DNA from: Serripes groenlandicus
Taxonomy: Eukaryota > Mollusca > Bivalvia > Cardiida > Cardiidae
Direction: 5' to 3'
Assembly (NCBI GenBank): GCA_031761405.1
Contig: JASEVX010000003.1
Coordinates: 114,641,831 to 114,705,830 of the forward strand
Length of the DNA stretch: 64,000 nt
How positions within the stretch are numbered: position 1 is the stretch's first letter; every line of letters starts with the position of its first letter. Of this stretch, positions 34,926-46,309 are shown in pieces. Below the pieces are notes generated by a model. The model had not been told where the DNA came from, did not search any database, and was given only the letters and a program-made list of their open reading frames with translations. Both the position numbers and the translations under genes were made by a program.

Positions 34926-35875
34926 AATGTGGTGACTAGAGTGTTTACAGAATAGTTCTCAATATTGGCCTAGTGACCTAGTTTTTAGCCAGACCATATT
35001 CGAAGTTAGCCTAAATATCATCAAGATAAACATTCTGGTAAAGTTTCATCATGCTAGAGTTAAAAACATGGCTTCCAGATCATTAACAAGATTTTTCAAA
35101 AATTGATCAAGGGACCTAATTTTTGAGTCAACATGACCAATGTCTAAATTGGCCTGTATATCATCAAGAAAAACTGTCTGACAAAGTTTTAAGCCTCTAA
35201 AGTCAAAATTGTGGTCTCTTAAGTGTTAAATCAAGATTGTCCTACAACTTGGCATAGTGACCTAATTTTTTAACAAACATTACCCATATTCAAAATAAAT
35301 ATGATAAAAACAATCATTCTGACAAAGTTTCAGCATGCTCAAGCTAAAAGTGCCGCTTCCAGAGTCTTAACCCTTTCCCTCATACGACAATTCTGCAGCA
35401 GACGACTTTGAACATATTTTGTCAAATGATACAAAACCTCTATAATTGAATGGATAACCTATGACTAAAAGTGGAAAACATTGTGGCAAAAGGAGAAATT
35501 GCTCGTTTTGAGCAATTTCTTCTTTTGTCTCTATGTTTTCAAAAAGCCATATGCTGCAGAACGCCTCTATAATATGAGGGAAAGGGTTAACAAGATTTTC
35601 CTCCAACTTGGCTTAGTGCCCTAATGTTTTATCCAAAATAACCAATATTTGAAATTGGCCTATCATCAAGACAAACTTTCTGACAAAGTTTCAAAATGCT
35701 CAATACAAAAATGCAGTGTCTATAGTGTTTGGCTAAGTGACCTAGTTCTTTACTGGATCTGACACATACTCGAACTTAGGCTAGATATCATACAAGCAAA
35801 TATTCTGAGAAAGTTTCAACGTGCTCAAGTAAAACATGCGGCTTCCAGAGTGTTAACTAGATTTTCCTATAATTT
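34926..35875 (+). repeat. 145-bp dispersed tandem repeat (diverged)
   Basis: Words GGCCTAGTGACCTAGTTTTT, CAAAGTTTCA(T/A)CATGCTC and GCTTCCAGAGTGTTAACAAG recur in order, as in the better preserved array at 56166-57570. Interrupted by the MITE at 35371-35586. Confidence 0.75.
35371..35586. mobile_element. piggyBac-type MITE with TTAA target duplication
   Basis: CCCTTTCCCTCAT and ATGAGGGAAAGGG ends are flanked by TTAA on both sides (35367-35370 and 35587-35590). Inside, CTGCAGCAGACGACTTTGAA pairs with the AAAGCCATATGCTGCAG region around a central GCTCGTTTTGAGC hairpin. The flanks CCAGAGTC and CAAGATTTTCC are two halves of one 145-bp repeat unit, which in its sisters reads CCAGAGTGTTAACAAGATTT, so the empty site is visible. 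TTAACCC termini are typical of the piggyBac superfamily. Confidence 0.85.
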
Positions 35876-35877
35876 GA

Positions 35878-35995
35878 GCAGTCCCGCGAGCAAACCAACA
35901 TTGTGGACTCTGCGTAAAGTATCGATCCGGATCAGCCTAAGCATGCCACACAGGCTTACAAGGATAGACAAATTTCACCTGTGGATTTTCTGTCA
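35878..35995 (+). repeat. Half copy of the 236-bp hairpin repeat
   Basis: CAGTCCCGCGAGCAAACCAA, GACTCTGCGTAAAGTATCG and CACCTGTGGATTTTCTGTCA match the left half of the family. Confidence 0.65.
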
Positions 35996-36142
35996 AATTG
36001 ACCTGTAACTTAACCAACAATGTCCAATTCTCTAATACAACCAAAATACATCAAAATTGATACTTTTTACCCCAAAACATAGGCTACACTCAGCCTATTT
36101 AGTATACAATGAGAAGAAGGGTATTATATGAACAAAATAGTT

Positions 36143-36412
36143 TGATTGATTAATTGGGGTTTAACACCATTTTCATCAATCTTTCAGTCATATCACGGCA
36201 GCCAGTTCAACTACTCATATGTTTCTTGGCTTTCTCATACCAGTACTTCACACAACATACTTTCCAAGCAACTGGCTGATTTTCCACATAGTCTGAAAGC
36301 CCATTGGTGGTAGTCATGTCAAATGTCGGAAGGAATGTAGGCCAAGCTGGTGTTCGAACTCACAACCCCTGGATTAACAGCCTGTGTCTCTACTGACTGA
36401 GCTACGTTAAAC
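36143..36412 (-). mobile_element. Full-length tRNA-derived SINE
   Basis: Minus strand: A box TAGCTCAGTCAGTAGAG (36388-36404), B box GAGTTCGAACACC (36349-36361), then the body (CCACCAATGGGCTTTC, TGTGGAAAATCAGCCAGTTG, TATGAGAAAGCCAAGAAAC, CCGTGATATGACTGAAAG) and an AATTAATCAATCAA tail. This is the reference copy for the other fragments in this window. Its tRNA head is the best preserved; the parent tRNA species was not determined. Confidence 0.85.
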
Positions 36413-36734
36413 TGAGTAATAAAATAGGAAACATGCTGTACCAAAGTGAGCTTGCAAAGATATTTTCAAAGTTGTCTGCTGTAGATTAGTTAAATTTGGG
36501 TTAAGTTTTTTAAAAAGAGCCTGTGATATTGTTTCCGTTCAAATAATTCTTCCAATCCTTGAAGTTTGCAAAAAAATCAACAGGTCAAAATGTACAGTTG
36601 TGTTAAAGATTTCAAGCTTTTCTTCCCATAACTATGTTCAACAATTGAAAAATTGGGGACATATTTTGTACATGTAAATTCTGTTGCATGATGAGTACAT
36701 ATCAACTTGAATATACAAAGAAAAAAATAGTAAA

Positions 36735-37290
36735 CTGACATTTGAATGTATATAGGCTGATGGCCATGTTTTTGACCAATCAACATTGTTGAAGGAATCT
36801 GATAGAGGACCATCCTAGGAACATTTCTACAAAATTATTTGAAAATCAGCCCGAAACTTTCGGAGGAAAAGATTTTTTAAGTTTTCACTATAGCCATATA
36901 AGGTAAAATAGCCCCGCCCCCTGGCAGCCATAGTTTTCGACCAATCAACTTGGCTTGAAGGAACCTGATAGAGGGTCACCCAAGGAACATATCTACAAAA
37001 TTATTTGAAAATCAGCCGGACACTTTCGGAGGAGAAGCTTTTTAAGTTTCCCTTACTTTTTTAATTTGGTTGCCATGGAAACCAGAATTTTGCATGGATC
37101 CAAAAAAATTGAATGAATTTAGAAGAGGACATTAAGAGGATGCTTCCTAGGAAGTTTCATCTTAATTGGCCAAGTGGTTAAGTAGGAGAAGTCGTTTGAA
37201 GCAAAAAGTTAACGCATGCACGCATGCATGACGGACAATTCGCCATGACATAAGCTCGACTAGCTTTCAGACAGAGGAGCTAATTATAAT
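36735..37290 (+). repeat. Dispersed repeat (GGCAGCCATAGTTTTCGACC)
   Basis: About 120-bp units with CGACCAATCAACTTGGCTTG, GGAACCTGATAGAGG, CTACAAAATTATTTGAAAATC and ACTTTCGGAGGA. The 3' end carries GTTGCCATGGAAACC and ACGGACAATTCGCCATGAC. Related copies are at 40463-40800. Confidence 0.75.
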
Positions 37291-37299
37291 ATTTCAATC

Positions 37300-37445
37300 A
37301 CCCTTTCCCTCAAATAGACACTTTCTGACGCCTCTGCGGCAGACGGCTTTTTGAAAACATGGAAGCAGAGGAAGAAATTGCTCCATACGAGCAATTTATC
37401 CTTTTGTCACAATGCTTTTTACTCATGCCTCTTACTGTTGACAAA
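37300..37445. repeat. TTAA-type MITE, truncated
   Basis: CACCCTTTCCCTCAAATAG, GCGGCAGACGGCTTTTTGAA and GAAATTGCTCCATACGAGC match the left half and centre of 35371-35586. Confidence 0.7.
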
Positions 37446-39890
37446 TGCTAGTAAACTTACAGTTTTACTTTTAAATTTTACATCTTGGGTCATTTAACAA
37501 ACCTTTTACATCTTGGGTCATTTAACAAAACAAATGATCTGCCTGATCAAAATTATCAACAGGTTCACCCTGTGTGACACAATATGTAGTTCAAAATGAT
37601 CTACTTAATGTTAGTTATCATGTACAAGTGTCTTCCTGGAAGGCTGTGTATAGCTCAACATGATTTACTTGAATGTCTTGTTCATAGTAATTAGTTAATT
37701 ACACAGTTATCTTCCTGTATTATAGTAAACAAAAACAGATCACATTGTGCATCCTTGATTCGTATTTGTGTCGTTTATATCTCCTAGATACTTGTCCTTC
37801 CATTCCGTTATTGTTTTCCGAGTTACCTTTACAGAATAAACACTTTCATTCAGAATACTTGTCACAACGACTCGCTGCTGTTACCAGCTTTGAAGAATGT
37901 CATTAACGTCGTTTTGTTTTTGTTTTCTACCCGTTTTGTTGCGTCCAGGACTTGCCATTTGTCTTTTATTTCTCTGATTCAACTAAAAACGAAACCGGAA
38001 ATAACAGTAAATATACCTCAACTTTTCCAATACATAAAGGTTGGTTGTAAAAAAGTCCCATACACTGACATTATGAATCTTCTTCACAAGTAATGTTGCG
38101 TATTGTGCATTATAATCCGTCAACATTTCCATGATCTGAAACGAAACAAAAATACATACAGTTACTGATTGCACAATAAAAATAAAATCAAGATGTGTAT
38201 ACATACATGTCTGCATCAATTTATATGTATGCTATGATTTGAATAATAAAATAGTCTGTTTATAATAGATACTTTGCAATTATTGATCTGCATTAAGTTA
38301 TTTGGGGTTATAATGCATATGTATCCAGTGAAGACTCAGAGGAGCCTATGTATCATAGTATGCAGTCTCACCAGTCTTAACTGACCATTTACATGTAATT
38401 TAGACCTAGAAACGGCGTAGCATCACTACTTTTATGTCAATATAACTTTATAAATGACGTCAAGGCAAAGTGTCAGTTAGACATGGATTCACTAGACAAT
38501 TTATAACATAACGTACACAAATATACATATGTTTTTGTGCGTTAATTGAATAACATTTTTGGCAAAGCATTATGCATATGCTCCATCTAAGTAAAGACAA
38601 AATCTGGAAAATTCATTTATCAATATACATTGTATTTCTTCATTCTTTTCAATAACAAACTTGTATACATAATATCATCAAAGACTTAATTAGGTCTTTG
38701 ATATCATCAATACAAATAATTGTACACACTTAAGTTTGAAAGCAGTTTTCACATCACTTAACCACTTTTGTCTCCTAAGTCCTCAAATGAGCCTAAATAG
38801 TGTATACATACAGTAACAATGATAAACTTATATATATGTACGAAGTCTCCGAAGTCCTTCATTTATTATTTTTTATTTTCCTTCATATGCCACCCTTTTA
38901 AATAATTAACAGATGTCAAGTGATAAAACAAGCGAATGTCTGCAGGAATTGGGCTATTTTCAGACATACGTGTACACGTTTTATATTAAACGAAATTTTA
39001 AGAAACATAATAACGTATGAATTGTAATAGTGTCAATAATATTTCGTTTCTAAAAATTAAATTCTTTCTGATTGAAACATGTAAAGAATTGGTATATATT
39101 CATACATTGTTTATGAATATATTAATTCAAACTTCAACGCAAAATTGTAAACGTAATACTTCAACGACTAATGCTGCCTTTTTACAGTCCTTTTTCAAAA
39201 TTCAGATATCTTGATTCACCAATGTTTTCGAAAAGCAGTTATATTGCCTGATAATTGGCACTACTTTTGTGTTGTGGGTATAAAAAAAGCCCTCTCGGTT
39301 TTTGGTACCCAGCTTTACTCTGTCATACTGTTTATAATCAGGGAGCCAATTGTTGTACGATTTCTCAAAATGCACATGGCTATAGACAGTACCCTTAGGG
39401 GTACCGTCCAAAAATGATTAAACATTTTGCAAAATATTCGTTCATGTCCTTCATCATAATGATATTCTGCATTGCTAAGCTTTTTCTCACTATCCATCAA
39501 ATCATCCGTGATGTTGCGTATGGAGCCAACAGGTGCTCGTTTCTAGTAAATGCCCATCGAAGTCGCTTTAGTTATGCATTCGTTTTCAATAAGTAATTTT
39601 CCTTTCACGTTTATCCGACCGGCACGATCAACGTTATCATGTTATTATCATAGACAGCTATTGCAACGATTAAACAAAGCATAGTATATGCATCACATCA
39701 GAGAAAAAATTAAATCGTACACCATATTGTTTTCTTCCAACACGTGGTTGAATTGACAAGACGAAATAGTTAAATGTTATATATAATTATTTCGTTAAAT
39801 ATTTGATTTGGTTAAATATCCCTGCCCTCTAGTAAAGGAAATTCTTCTATTTCTTTTTTAAACTTGAAGTAGATTCGTTTGTGATACTTC
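37446..39890. other. Intergenic DNA
   Basis: Contains a 30-bp direct duplication (TTTTACATCTTGGGTCATTT, 37476-37530). The frames at 39202-39600 on both strands have no familiar motif. No gene is supported. Confidence 0.4.
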
Positions 39891-40140
39891 AATAGCATTT
39901 TTACCACTTGTAGATGCATTTGCAGCAGACAACTTTTGAAAACATTGTGACAAAAGGAGACATTGCTCATAGAGAGCAGTATCTCCTTTTGCAACAATGT
40001 TTTCTATTCTATTCTGAAATATTTACTATACCAACCCTACCCACATATAGACCTTTTGTGGAACCTCTGCAGCAGACGACTTTTTGAAATAGTGTGGCAA
40101 CAGAGGAAATTGCGCGGTACATTTATTGTCTACGGAGAAC
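39891..40140. repeat. TTAA-type MITE fragments
   Basis: GCAGCAGACAACTTTTGAAAAC with a hairpin at 39950-39985, then a second start at 40068 (CTCTGCAGCAGACGACTTTT). Both lack clean ends. Confidence 0.6.
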
Positions 40141-40462
40141 TTGCTGTGACATGAAAGGATGAATTTGCCCAATTTTTAAAAATATTCTTCTCTGAATTAG
40201 CTTGTCTGATACAATTATAATGTGGTAAAAATGTTAATTTGATAATTCTCTACAAATACAAACATATTGGTTGGTTTTTAAACACCGCAGTCAGGCGGCA
40301 TAAGAAAAGGGGGAAAATGACAAAATTTTAAAACTACATTCTTATGAAAGTGCTTGTCTGATTTCAAGATAATTTAGCAGAAGTGTTCATAATTAAATTC
40401 TACATCTTTTTAAGTTGTATTTATTGGTTTAAAGTCATACAATTATTATCCACTGGACGAAG

Positions 40463-40800
40463 AAAACAAGAGGGCCATGATGGCCCTGGATCGCTCAACT
40501 GATTTTATTTCTTTTCAATTTAGCCATATAAGACCCCTTCACCCCCCCCCCCCCCCCCCCCCCCTTGGCTGCCATAGTTTTCGACCAATCAATATGGCTT
40601 GAAGGAATCTGATAGAGGGTCACCCTAGGAATATTTCTACAAAATTATTTGATAATCGGCGAAACACTTTCGGAGGAGAAGATTTTTAAGTTTTCACTCA
40701 AGCCATATAACGCAAAATAGCCTCGCCCCTGGCGGCCATGTTTTTTGACCAATCAACATGGCTTGAAGGAATCTGATAGTGGAACATTCTGAACCTTTAT
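40463..40800 (+). repeat. Dispersed repeat starting GAGGGCCATGATGGCCCTG
   Basis: Begins AACAAGAGGGCCATGATGGC, then two units of the CGACCAATCAATATGGCTTG type. A run of about 22 C residues (40543-40564) sits in the first unit. Confidence 0.75.
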
Positions 40801-42660
40801 CTTGAAAAATACTGAGAGGTCGTTGACCTTCTCCAGGAGCGAATGTAAAGGTAGAATTTGTTTACAATATCTGCATCATCCAACAATGTGTCAATATTGC
40901 CAATGTAAAGGACATGTGACAAATAAATGAAGCTTTTATGTGTTCACAAAGTCAATTATAACAATTTTGACAATTTTAAAGGGCCATAATCAAGTCATGC
41001 ATGAAAGGACCTGGCTGGTTTTCGAAAGGAACCGAGCTCTCATGGATATCTAGCTACTGAATAAGTTTGGTAGGATACATTTGTAATTGAGCGGAAATGT
41101 TCTAATTAATGTGTTCAATCCATACTGATTGGTTTGAAAAGATAGCTGCGATGCTGCCTCAGTATAGGAATAAGATGAACTGTTAGCTCCTAAACCATTG
41201 GATTGATATCAACCAAACTTCACGGGAATGTTACTTTGGTGGGCCTCTTACACACTGTTCAAAGATTTAATATCATAACAAATGTGCTTTATTGATAAGT
41301 GTACATTTACAGTGTCAACTCCTAGCAGTTTTATTCACGCTCTTGATTAAACTTTCTCCGACATTAGCAGTTACACATGATCTACATCGCTATCACTCAG
41401 ATGACCGAGTCAAGACCACGCTTGTTCTCTGTTTTGGATATGCAAAACTCTTTTGTACATTATTACATTGTTTTTGGTTTAGGCCTTTTTATATCAATAT
41501 GTTCATTTTTATAGCAATTTTCTGTCAAAATAGAAGATTGCAATCATATCGGTTAACAGACACTTAAAGTAAAGTATAATACTGGAGATGAACAACCAGA
41601 AAATAATTCAAAACACGACTGTTTTGGTAGAATAAACTTCTAAGTTTACTGTTATTATTGTAAACATTGATAGATTGCACACTACGAATGCGTTGGTTGG
41701 TTCAGTACAGTCAATACATAGGAAGACACTGCACTGTCATGCATATTCTGGCATGATGCATCATTACGTGTCTGTCATGGTTTGAATTTTGCGTGACAGA
41801 CATTTCTCTTCTGCATCTACTCTTAACCGATTGCAATTATACCTTCAGTACTTTTAGTACTTTAATTTGTGTTTAGTAACCAGAAAATGTAGATACAGAT
41901 AGTTTATCTTTTGCTTTGATATTTCAATTGGAATTTCAATATAGTTTTCATTGTTATGCAGCGTTCTTTTGATTTTGATATAGCATGCATTGTGAGTAAT
42001 GCATCAATGTGTATGTACACTATGCAACGACCTCTGTGAAATAACGCCAGTCAAATAAAAGTTTTGGCGATAGATCCCCATTCTGTGTATACAATATCGT
42101 ACATTCAACTCAAATATTATTCATTTTAATGGACATAACATGGTCTTCTTGTGAAGTGTATGGGATAAAAAAAGATCGATAAATCCTTGTCCTAATATAT
42201 TCCGTGATCTGCAGTTATCCCCTTTCTGGCAGCACTTTGAGTGCTTTGATTTTCATAAAGTTTGCAAAAGGTGTGTGCTGCAGAGTCGTCACAAAGCTTC
42301 TGTATGTGGGATAGGGTTAAACTCATTTCGGGAAAAGTAACATTTATATATTCGAGCAATTGTAACAAGCAAGTAAAATTTCAACGCTTGGGGTTCTACC
42401 AATCACAGCCGGTTGGTTAAGTACTGGTTTATGCTATCAAGGCCAAATACTTAAGATGGACTTGTCCAGCATGAAATAATCCATAGCTAATTTTAGAAAT
42501 ATCTATGTAGAAATGTTAAGATCAGCAGCCAAACAGTGACAATTCTATTCGGAGGAGGCGGACGTGTCGGCTGCTCTGACTTTAGACCGGTGGCTCTGGC
42601 TTAACAAATTGTTTCCAGCAGTCTTAGGGATAAGTATCAAGGAATCTGTTATTGAAAGTG
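40801..42660. other. Intergenic DNA
   Basis: No gene recognised. A TTAA-MITE half copy lies near 42220-42325 (TGCTGCAGAGTCGTC, TGTGGGATAGGGTTAA). Confidence 0.4.
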
Positions 42661-42770
42661 ATTGTTTTACCAATTGTTTTACCTGTAAGTGTTATACCTG
42701 TAATTGTTATACCTGTAAGTGTTATAACTGTATTTGTTATAGCCTTAATTATTATACCCGTAAGTATGTA
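42661..42770 (+). repeat. 15-bp minisatellite
   Basis: About seven units of TGTTATACCTGTAAG. It yields open frames on both strands (CYTCNCYTCKC, ITGITLTGKTI), which are repeat artefacts. Confidence 0.75.
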
Positions 42771-42895
42771 AGTAAGTAAATATTGTATTAAAGTGACATG
42801 TGTATAACATATAATAAAACATAATACAAAGTTTGTTGGAAAAACACCCGACCCCATGGGCCTATATGTCACTATATATATAGGATCTGACATGA

Positions 42896-43016
42896 GTTGT
42901 CATTTCATCTGAAGTTTTATTAAACGAGTTTAAGAAAGTTGTTATTAAGCGAGCATCTGTCGAACTTTATAACACATTTATTGGACGAGTTTAATACAAC
43001 TTTATATGAAATGAAA
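42896..43016. repeat. Hairpin MITE-like repeat
   Basis: TCATTTCATCTGAAGTTTTATTAAAC pairs imperfectly with GTTTAATACAACTTTATATGAAATGA, around GTTATTAAGCGAGC and TTATAACACATTTATTGG. Confidence 0.6.
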
Positions 43017-43980
43017 ACGAATGTCATATTCTTTTTATCACATGAAGAAACACAAAAAGAAAATCGTTTTTTCGCTGTCAGAAAATAGTCTCAACATGTT
43101 ATACTTAAAAAACTGGTAACTAATCACACACAAAAATATTTCTATGACCGACAATGGTCCCTTTACCTCGTCCATCTATCGTGACGTTTGTGTTTACCGG
43201 ATAGACGTTCTAAGCCATTATGTAAACATTTGCAGATGAATACAAAAATAGTGATTCGGTCATGTTATATTACACATGTGACATATAAAGAAATACGTAA
43301 TGGGTATATTAGATCGGATACAAGCATTGTCCTATGATAAATAAAGGTAATGTCTATGTATGTAAATTGATGTATTTTTATCAGTTTGTGGTTCATGGAG
43401 TCTATATACATATATACATATATATATATATGTACATCTATAATTATATCGATGGTCTCGTTCGAGCAGGCATAAGCTACATCTTGTACAAGATGAAGTT
43501 ATTGCATCCCAAAACAAAGACATCAGTATTTCAGAGTTGGTAAGAACTTAAGGCGATATGATTTACATTTGAAAGCTACGTGCTTTAACATATAAGTATT
43601 CTACTGTTGCATTTTAATAGAATGATAATCCGTATCGGTACTGACATAAGTCTAAATACAATTACGGGTCATCAGTGCTATAAGCGCTCAATTATGTTAT
43701 GTATTTATAAAAGGAAATCGATATAACGCAATCGTCCATGCAAATGGACTGGATTCTATGAGTACAATAATATAATATGAAATCACCACATAATTGAACG
43801 AATCATATATATACAAGTAGTATTACCATCCACTGCCTATCCCGTTAGTGTTATACATATAATTGTTATATCCATATATTTGCCAATATGTTTTGGGCTT
43901 TTTTCAAAGTCGTTATTTGCTAATTGTCATACATATGGGAATGGTCTAATTATAGCCATCAGTTGGACACTAGTTTTATT
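43017..43980. other. Intergenic / 3' flank of the sulfotransferase
   Basis: Contains an (AT)n tract (43398-43432). On the minus strand AATAAA (43975-43980) follows the stop codon of the sulfotransferase directly and may be its polyadenylation signal. Confidence 0.45.
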
Positions 43981-44501
43981 TCAGTTCCGAAAGTCAGTTA
44001 CATTCTGTGGAACAAATGCTATCGAGCGATCAAACATATACCCAGGCGTGTCGATGTAATCTAAAAGCTTAAAATCTACTTTAAATACGTCTCTGAATTC
44101 ATATAATATCTTCTCAGGCACTTGACGAAACATTTCCATTAAAACTTGTCCCTTTTGTTCTTTTAGAGCAGTATGGTTGGACGATGAATGGGCAATGTAT
44201 GCTAATTGTTGAAAATATCCTCTGGAAATAGTTCCCGCCGACGAGTGTGTTAGCGGTAGTCTGTGCTTCATTTCGATCAAACCTCGCAGTTGTAATTTAC
44301 GCCATATTCGCAATAACGCTTCAAACCATCCAATACATTTTGAAATATCTGTTTTCCAACTGAATGGGCTTGTGATACTATCGTCAATAGCGTCCAATGC
44401 CGCCTGTCTCGAGAGAGGTATGTGGGAGCTTTGTATTGTCTTCTCTAATCCGAATCTACGGAACATTTCGGATGAATCAGCGGCGAAGTTTTCCATTTTA
44501 C
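43981..44501 (-). CDS. Carbohydrate sulfotransferase, terminal exon
   Basis: Starts after acceptor TTACACAG (AG at 44503-44502) with GTAAAATGGAA. Joined in phase to the exon ending at 50562, it reads NYSFIGKMENFAADSS, which fits the conserved YxFIGKxExxxxD block of the family, so both splice sites are well supported. The remainder (about 170 residues) ends MFRQVPEKILYEFRDVFKVDFKLLDY and a short tail, the usual C-terminal helix-plus-(Y/F)xxDFxLxxY motif of these enzymes. The stop is at 43983-43981 and AATAAA follows at once. No frameshift is seen, so the gene appears functional. Confidence 0.87.
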
Positions 44502-44581
44502 CTGTGTAATTAAAAATGATAAAAATAATATTTATGCCTACTTCCTATCAGTGAGTTTAGTCATGAGATGGTTGACATTAA

Positions 44582-44790
44582 CCATTTCCCACATACATAC
44601 GCTTTATGAAGACCTCAGCAGCAGACGACCTTTGAAAACATAGAGGCAAAATAAGAAATTGCTCATTATTTGCCACGAAGTTTTAAACTGTATGTAATAA
44701 TCACATTCTCATATTTGGAGACTTTTCACGCTTTGTTGTTATTTCTTTAAAGTCGTCTGCTGCATATTTGTTGTATATGGGAAAGGAGTT
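44582..44790. repeat. TTAA-type hairpin MITE
   Basis: TTAACCATTTCCCACATAC at the left (TTAA 44578-44581), CAGCAGCAGACGACCTTTG, a GAAATTGCTCATT centre, AAAGTCGTCTGCTGC and TATATGGGAAAGG at the right. The right TTAA is degenerate. Confidence 0.7.
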
Positions 44791-44954
44791 GTTCTAACCT
44801 TTCAATTATGCAATTTTAAAATGGACTTGTGCAGCTCTGCCTTTGGCAGAGTCTATTGCCAGTTTTAGGACTATCAAGATAAAACTCTTGAATTGAGGGG
44901 CCGATCGTGTTGAGGCTGGCCTGGCATCGCTCTATACTGCTGGAACTGTTCTTA

Positions 44955-45114
44955 CTATCCCACTTTCCCACCTATCGACGTATTTTGACGCATCTGAAGC
45001 AGACCACTTTTTTTCCAGTAATTATACCTACAAGTATAGAGATTTTTCATATTTTGTAGTAGACATTTTCAAAGTCGTCTGCTACAGATTAACTGTATGT
45101 GGGAAAGGATTAAG
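44955..45114. repeat. TTAA-type hairpin MITE
   Basis: TATCCCACTTTCCCACC, GAAGCAGACCACTTTTT, then TCAAAGTCGTCTGCTACAG and GTGGGAAAGGATTAA (TTAA at 45111-45114). Confidence 0.7.
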
Positions 45115-46309
45115 TTTTCAGATAGGGCCTGTGAGCACTTAGTCCTGTAGTTGCCACAGCCTTAAATACAATATGTATACATGCATATACCAGAAATACG
45201 CGAATATACTCAAAGAACGATTGTTTTTGTGTTGTTGTTATTGTATATATTTAAATATTGACGTTTGTACTTGTATATATTTAAATATTGACGTTTGTGC
45301 AGGTTACTATCAGTCATTTACTTCTTCGTTAGCATCCGCGTAAACTATGTGATGATTCGGATCTAAAGACTGTGTTAACGCATGTGGTTAAAACACCACC
45401 GTCCAGACAGCTTAGTTGCTAACAACAAAGAAGGTCAAAATTCAAATTTAAGTTTTCATTGGTTCGATTATTAAACTAGGCCTGTATCTTTTATTTTTTC
45501 AACCTAAATTATAATCTTTATATAATTTATAATCCTTTTTCCTTTAGATATCTCAATTTTAGTACAGTGTATATCTAATCTTGTCCTAAAAGTTACATAT
45601 AATTTATTCTATTAGATAATTCAGAAATATAGAATGCATATTATAAATTGGCATGCCTTTACTAAAAGTAAAATTTAAAACAAGAAGACATTACACGGAA
45701 ACACGAAAACACGAAAAGAGCATAACACATATGCAGTAGACGATTAAAAAAATCTCAGAAAAATATGACTTGCGTTGGCAAAATTTGTTAATGATCGACA
45801 GCCATCCTATTTGTAAAGTTTAATATATATCAAAACACGCTAGGGGCACTTTCACCCCCTATGTGTTGAATAAACGGTATTAAATAGGTCAAAAGGTCAT
45901 TAGGTGCATTTTAACCGTTTTATGGAAATATTCGAACATTGTGCCTATTTATCAGTTTCAAACCTCACAAAAAAGATTGTTAACACCAATACTTTGTTTT
46001 GCTGGAATGAAAACATGCATAAGAAGTGACATAAAACTTTTATTTCAACGAAAAAGCAAAGTTATTGGCTATTGTAGCACTAAATTGCGCAATAGAAGGG
46101 ACTGATCCGAACACATGTTAATAAATCAAATAATTAAATGTCAAAGTTTCGACCTAAAACACCTCTATCCACATCTATATAACACATACTTCCACATATG
46201 TTTAAAACATACAACCAAAGATCCTCATTGATGCGATATGTGTTTTATATAATTATGTACGGTCAATCACAAAAAAACAATATCAGCAAACTATGGAATT
46301 CCCCAATAT
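45115..46309. other. Intronic DNA without recognised content
   Basis: Holds a direct duplication of about 29 bp (TGTATATATTTAAATATTGA, 45242-45299). Otherwise nothing. Confidence 0.45.

Noticed and set aside
39202..39600. Overlapping frames of 60-69 codons on both strands
   Set aside because: No family recognised and no splice or composition support.
42564..42893. Cys-rich (CYTCNC) peptide and its antisense (ITGITLTGKTI)
   Set aside because: 15-bp minisatellite artefact.
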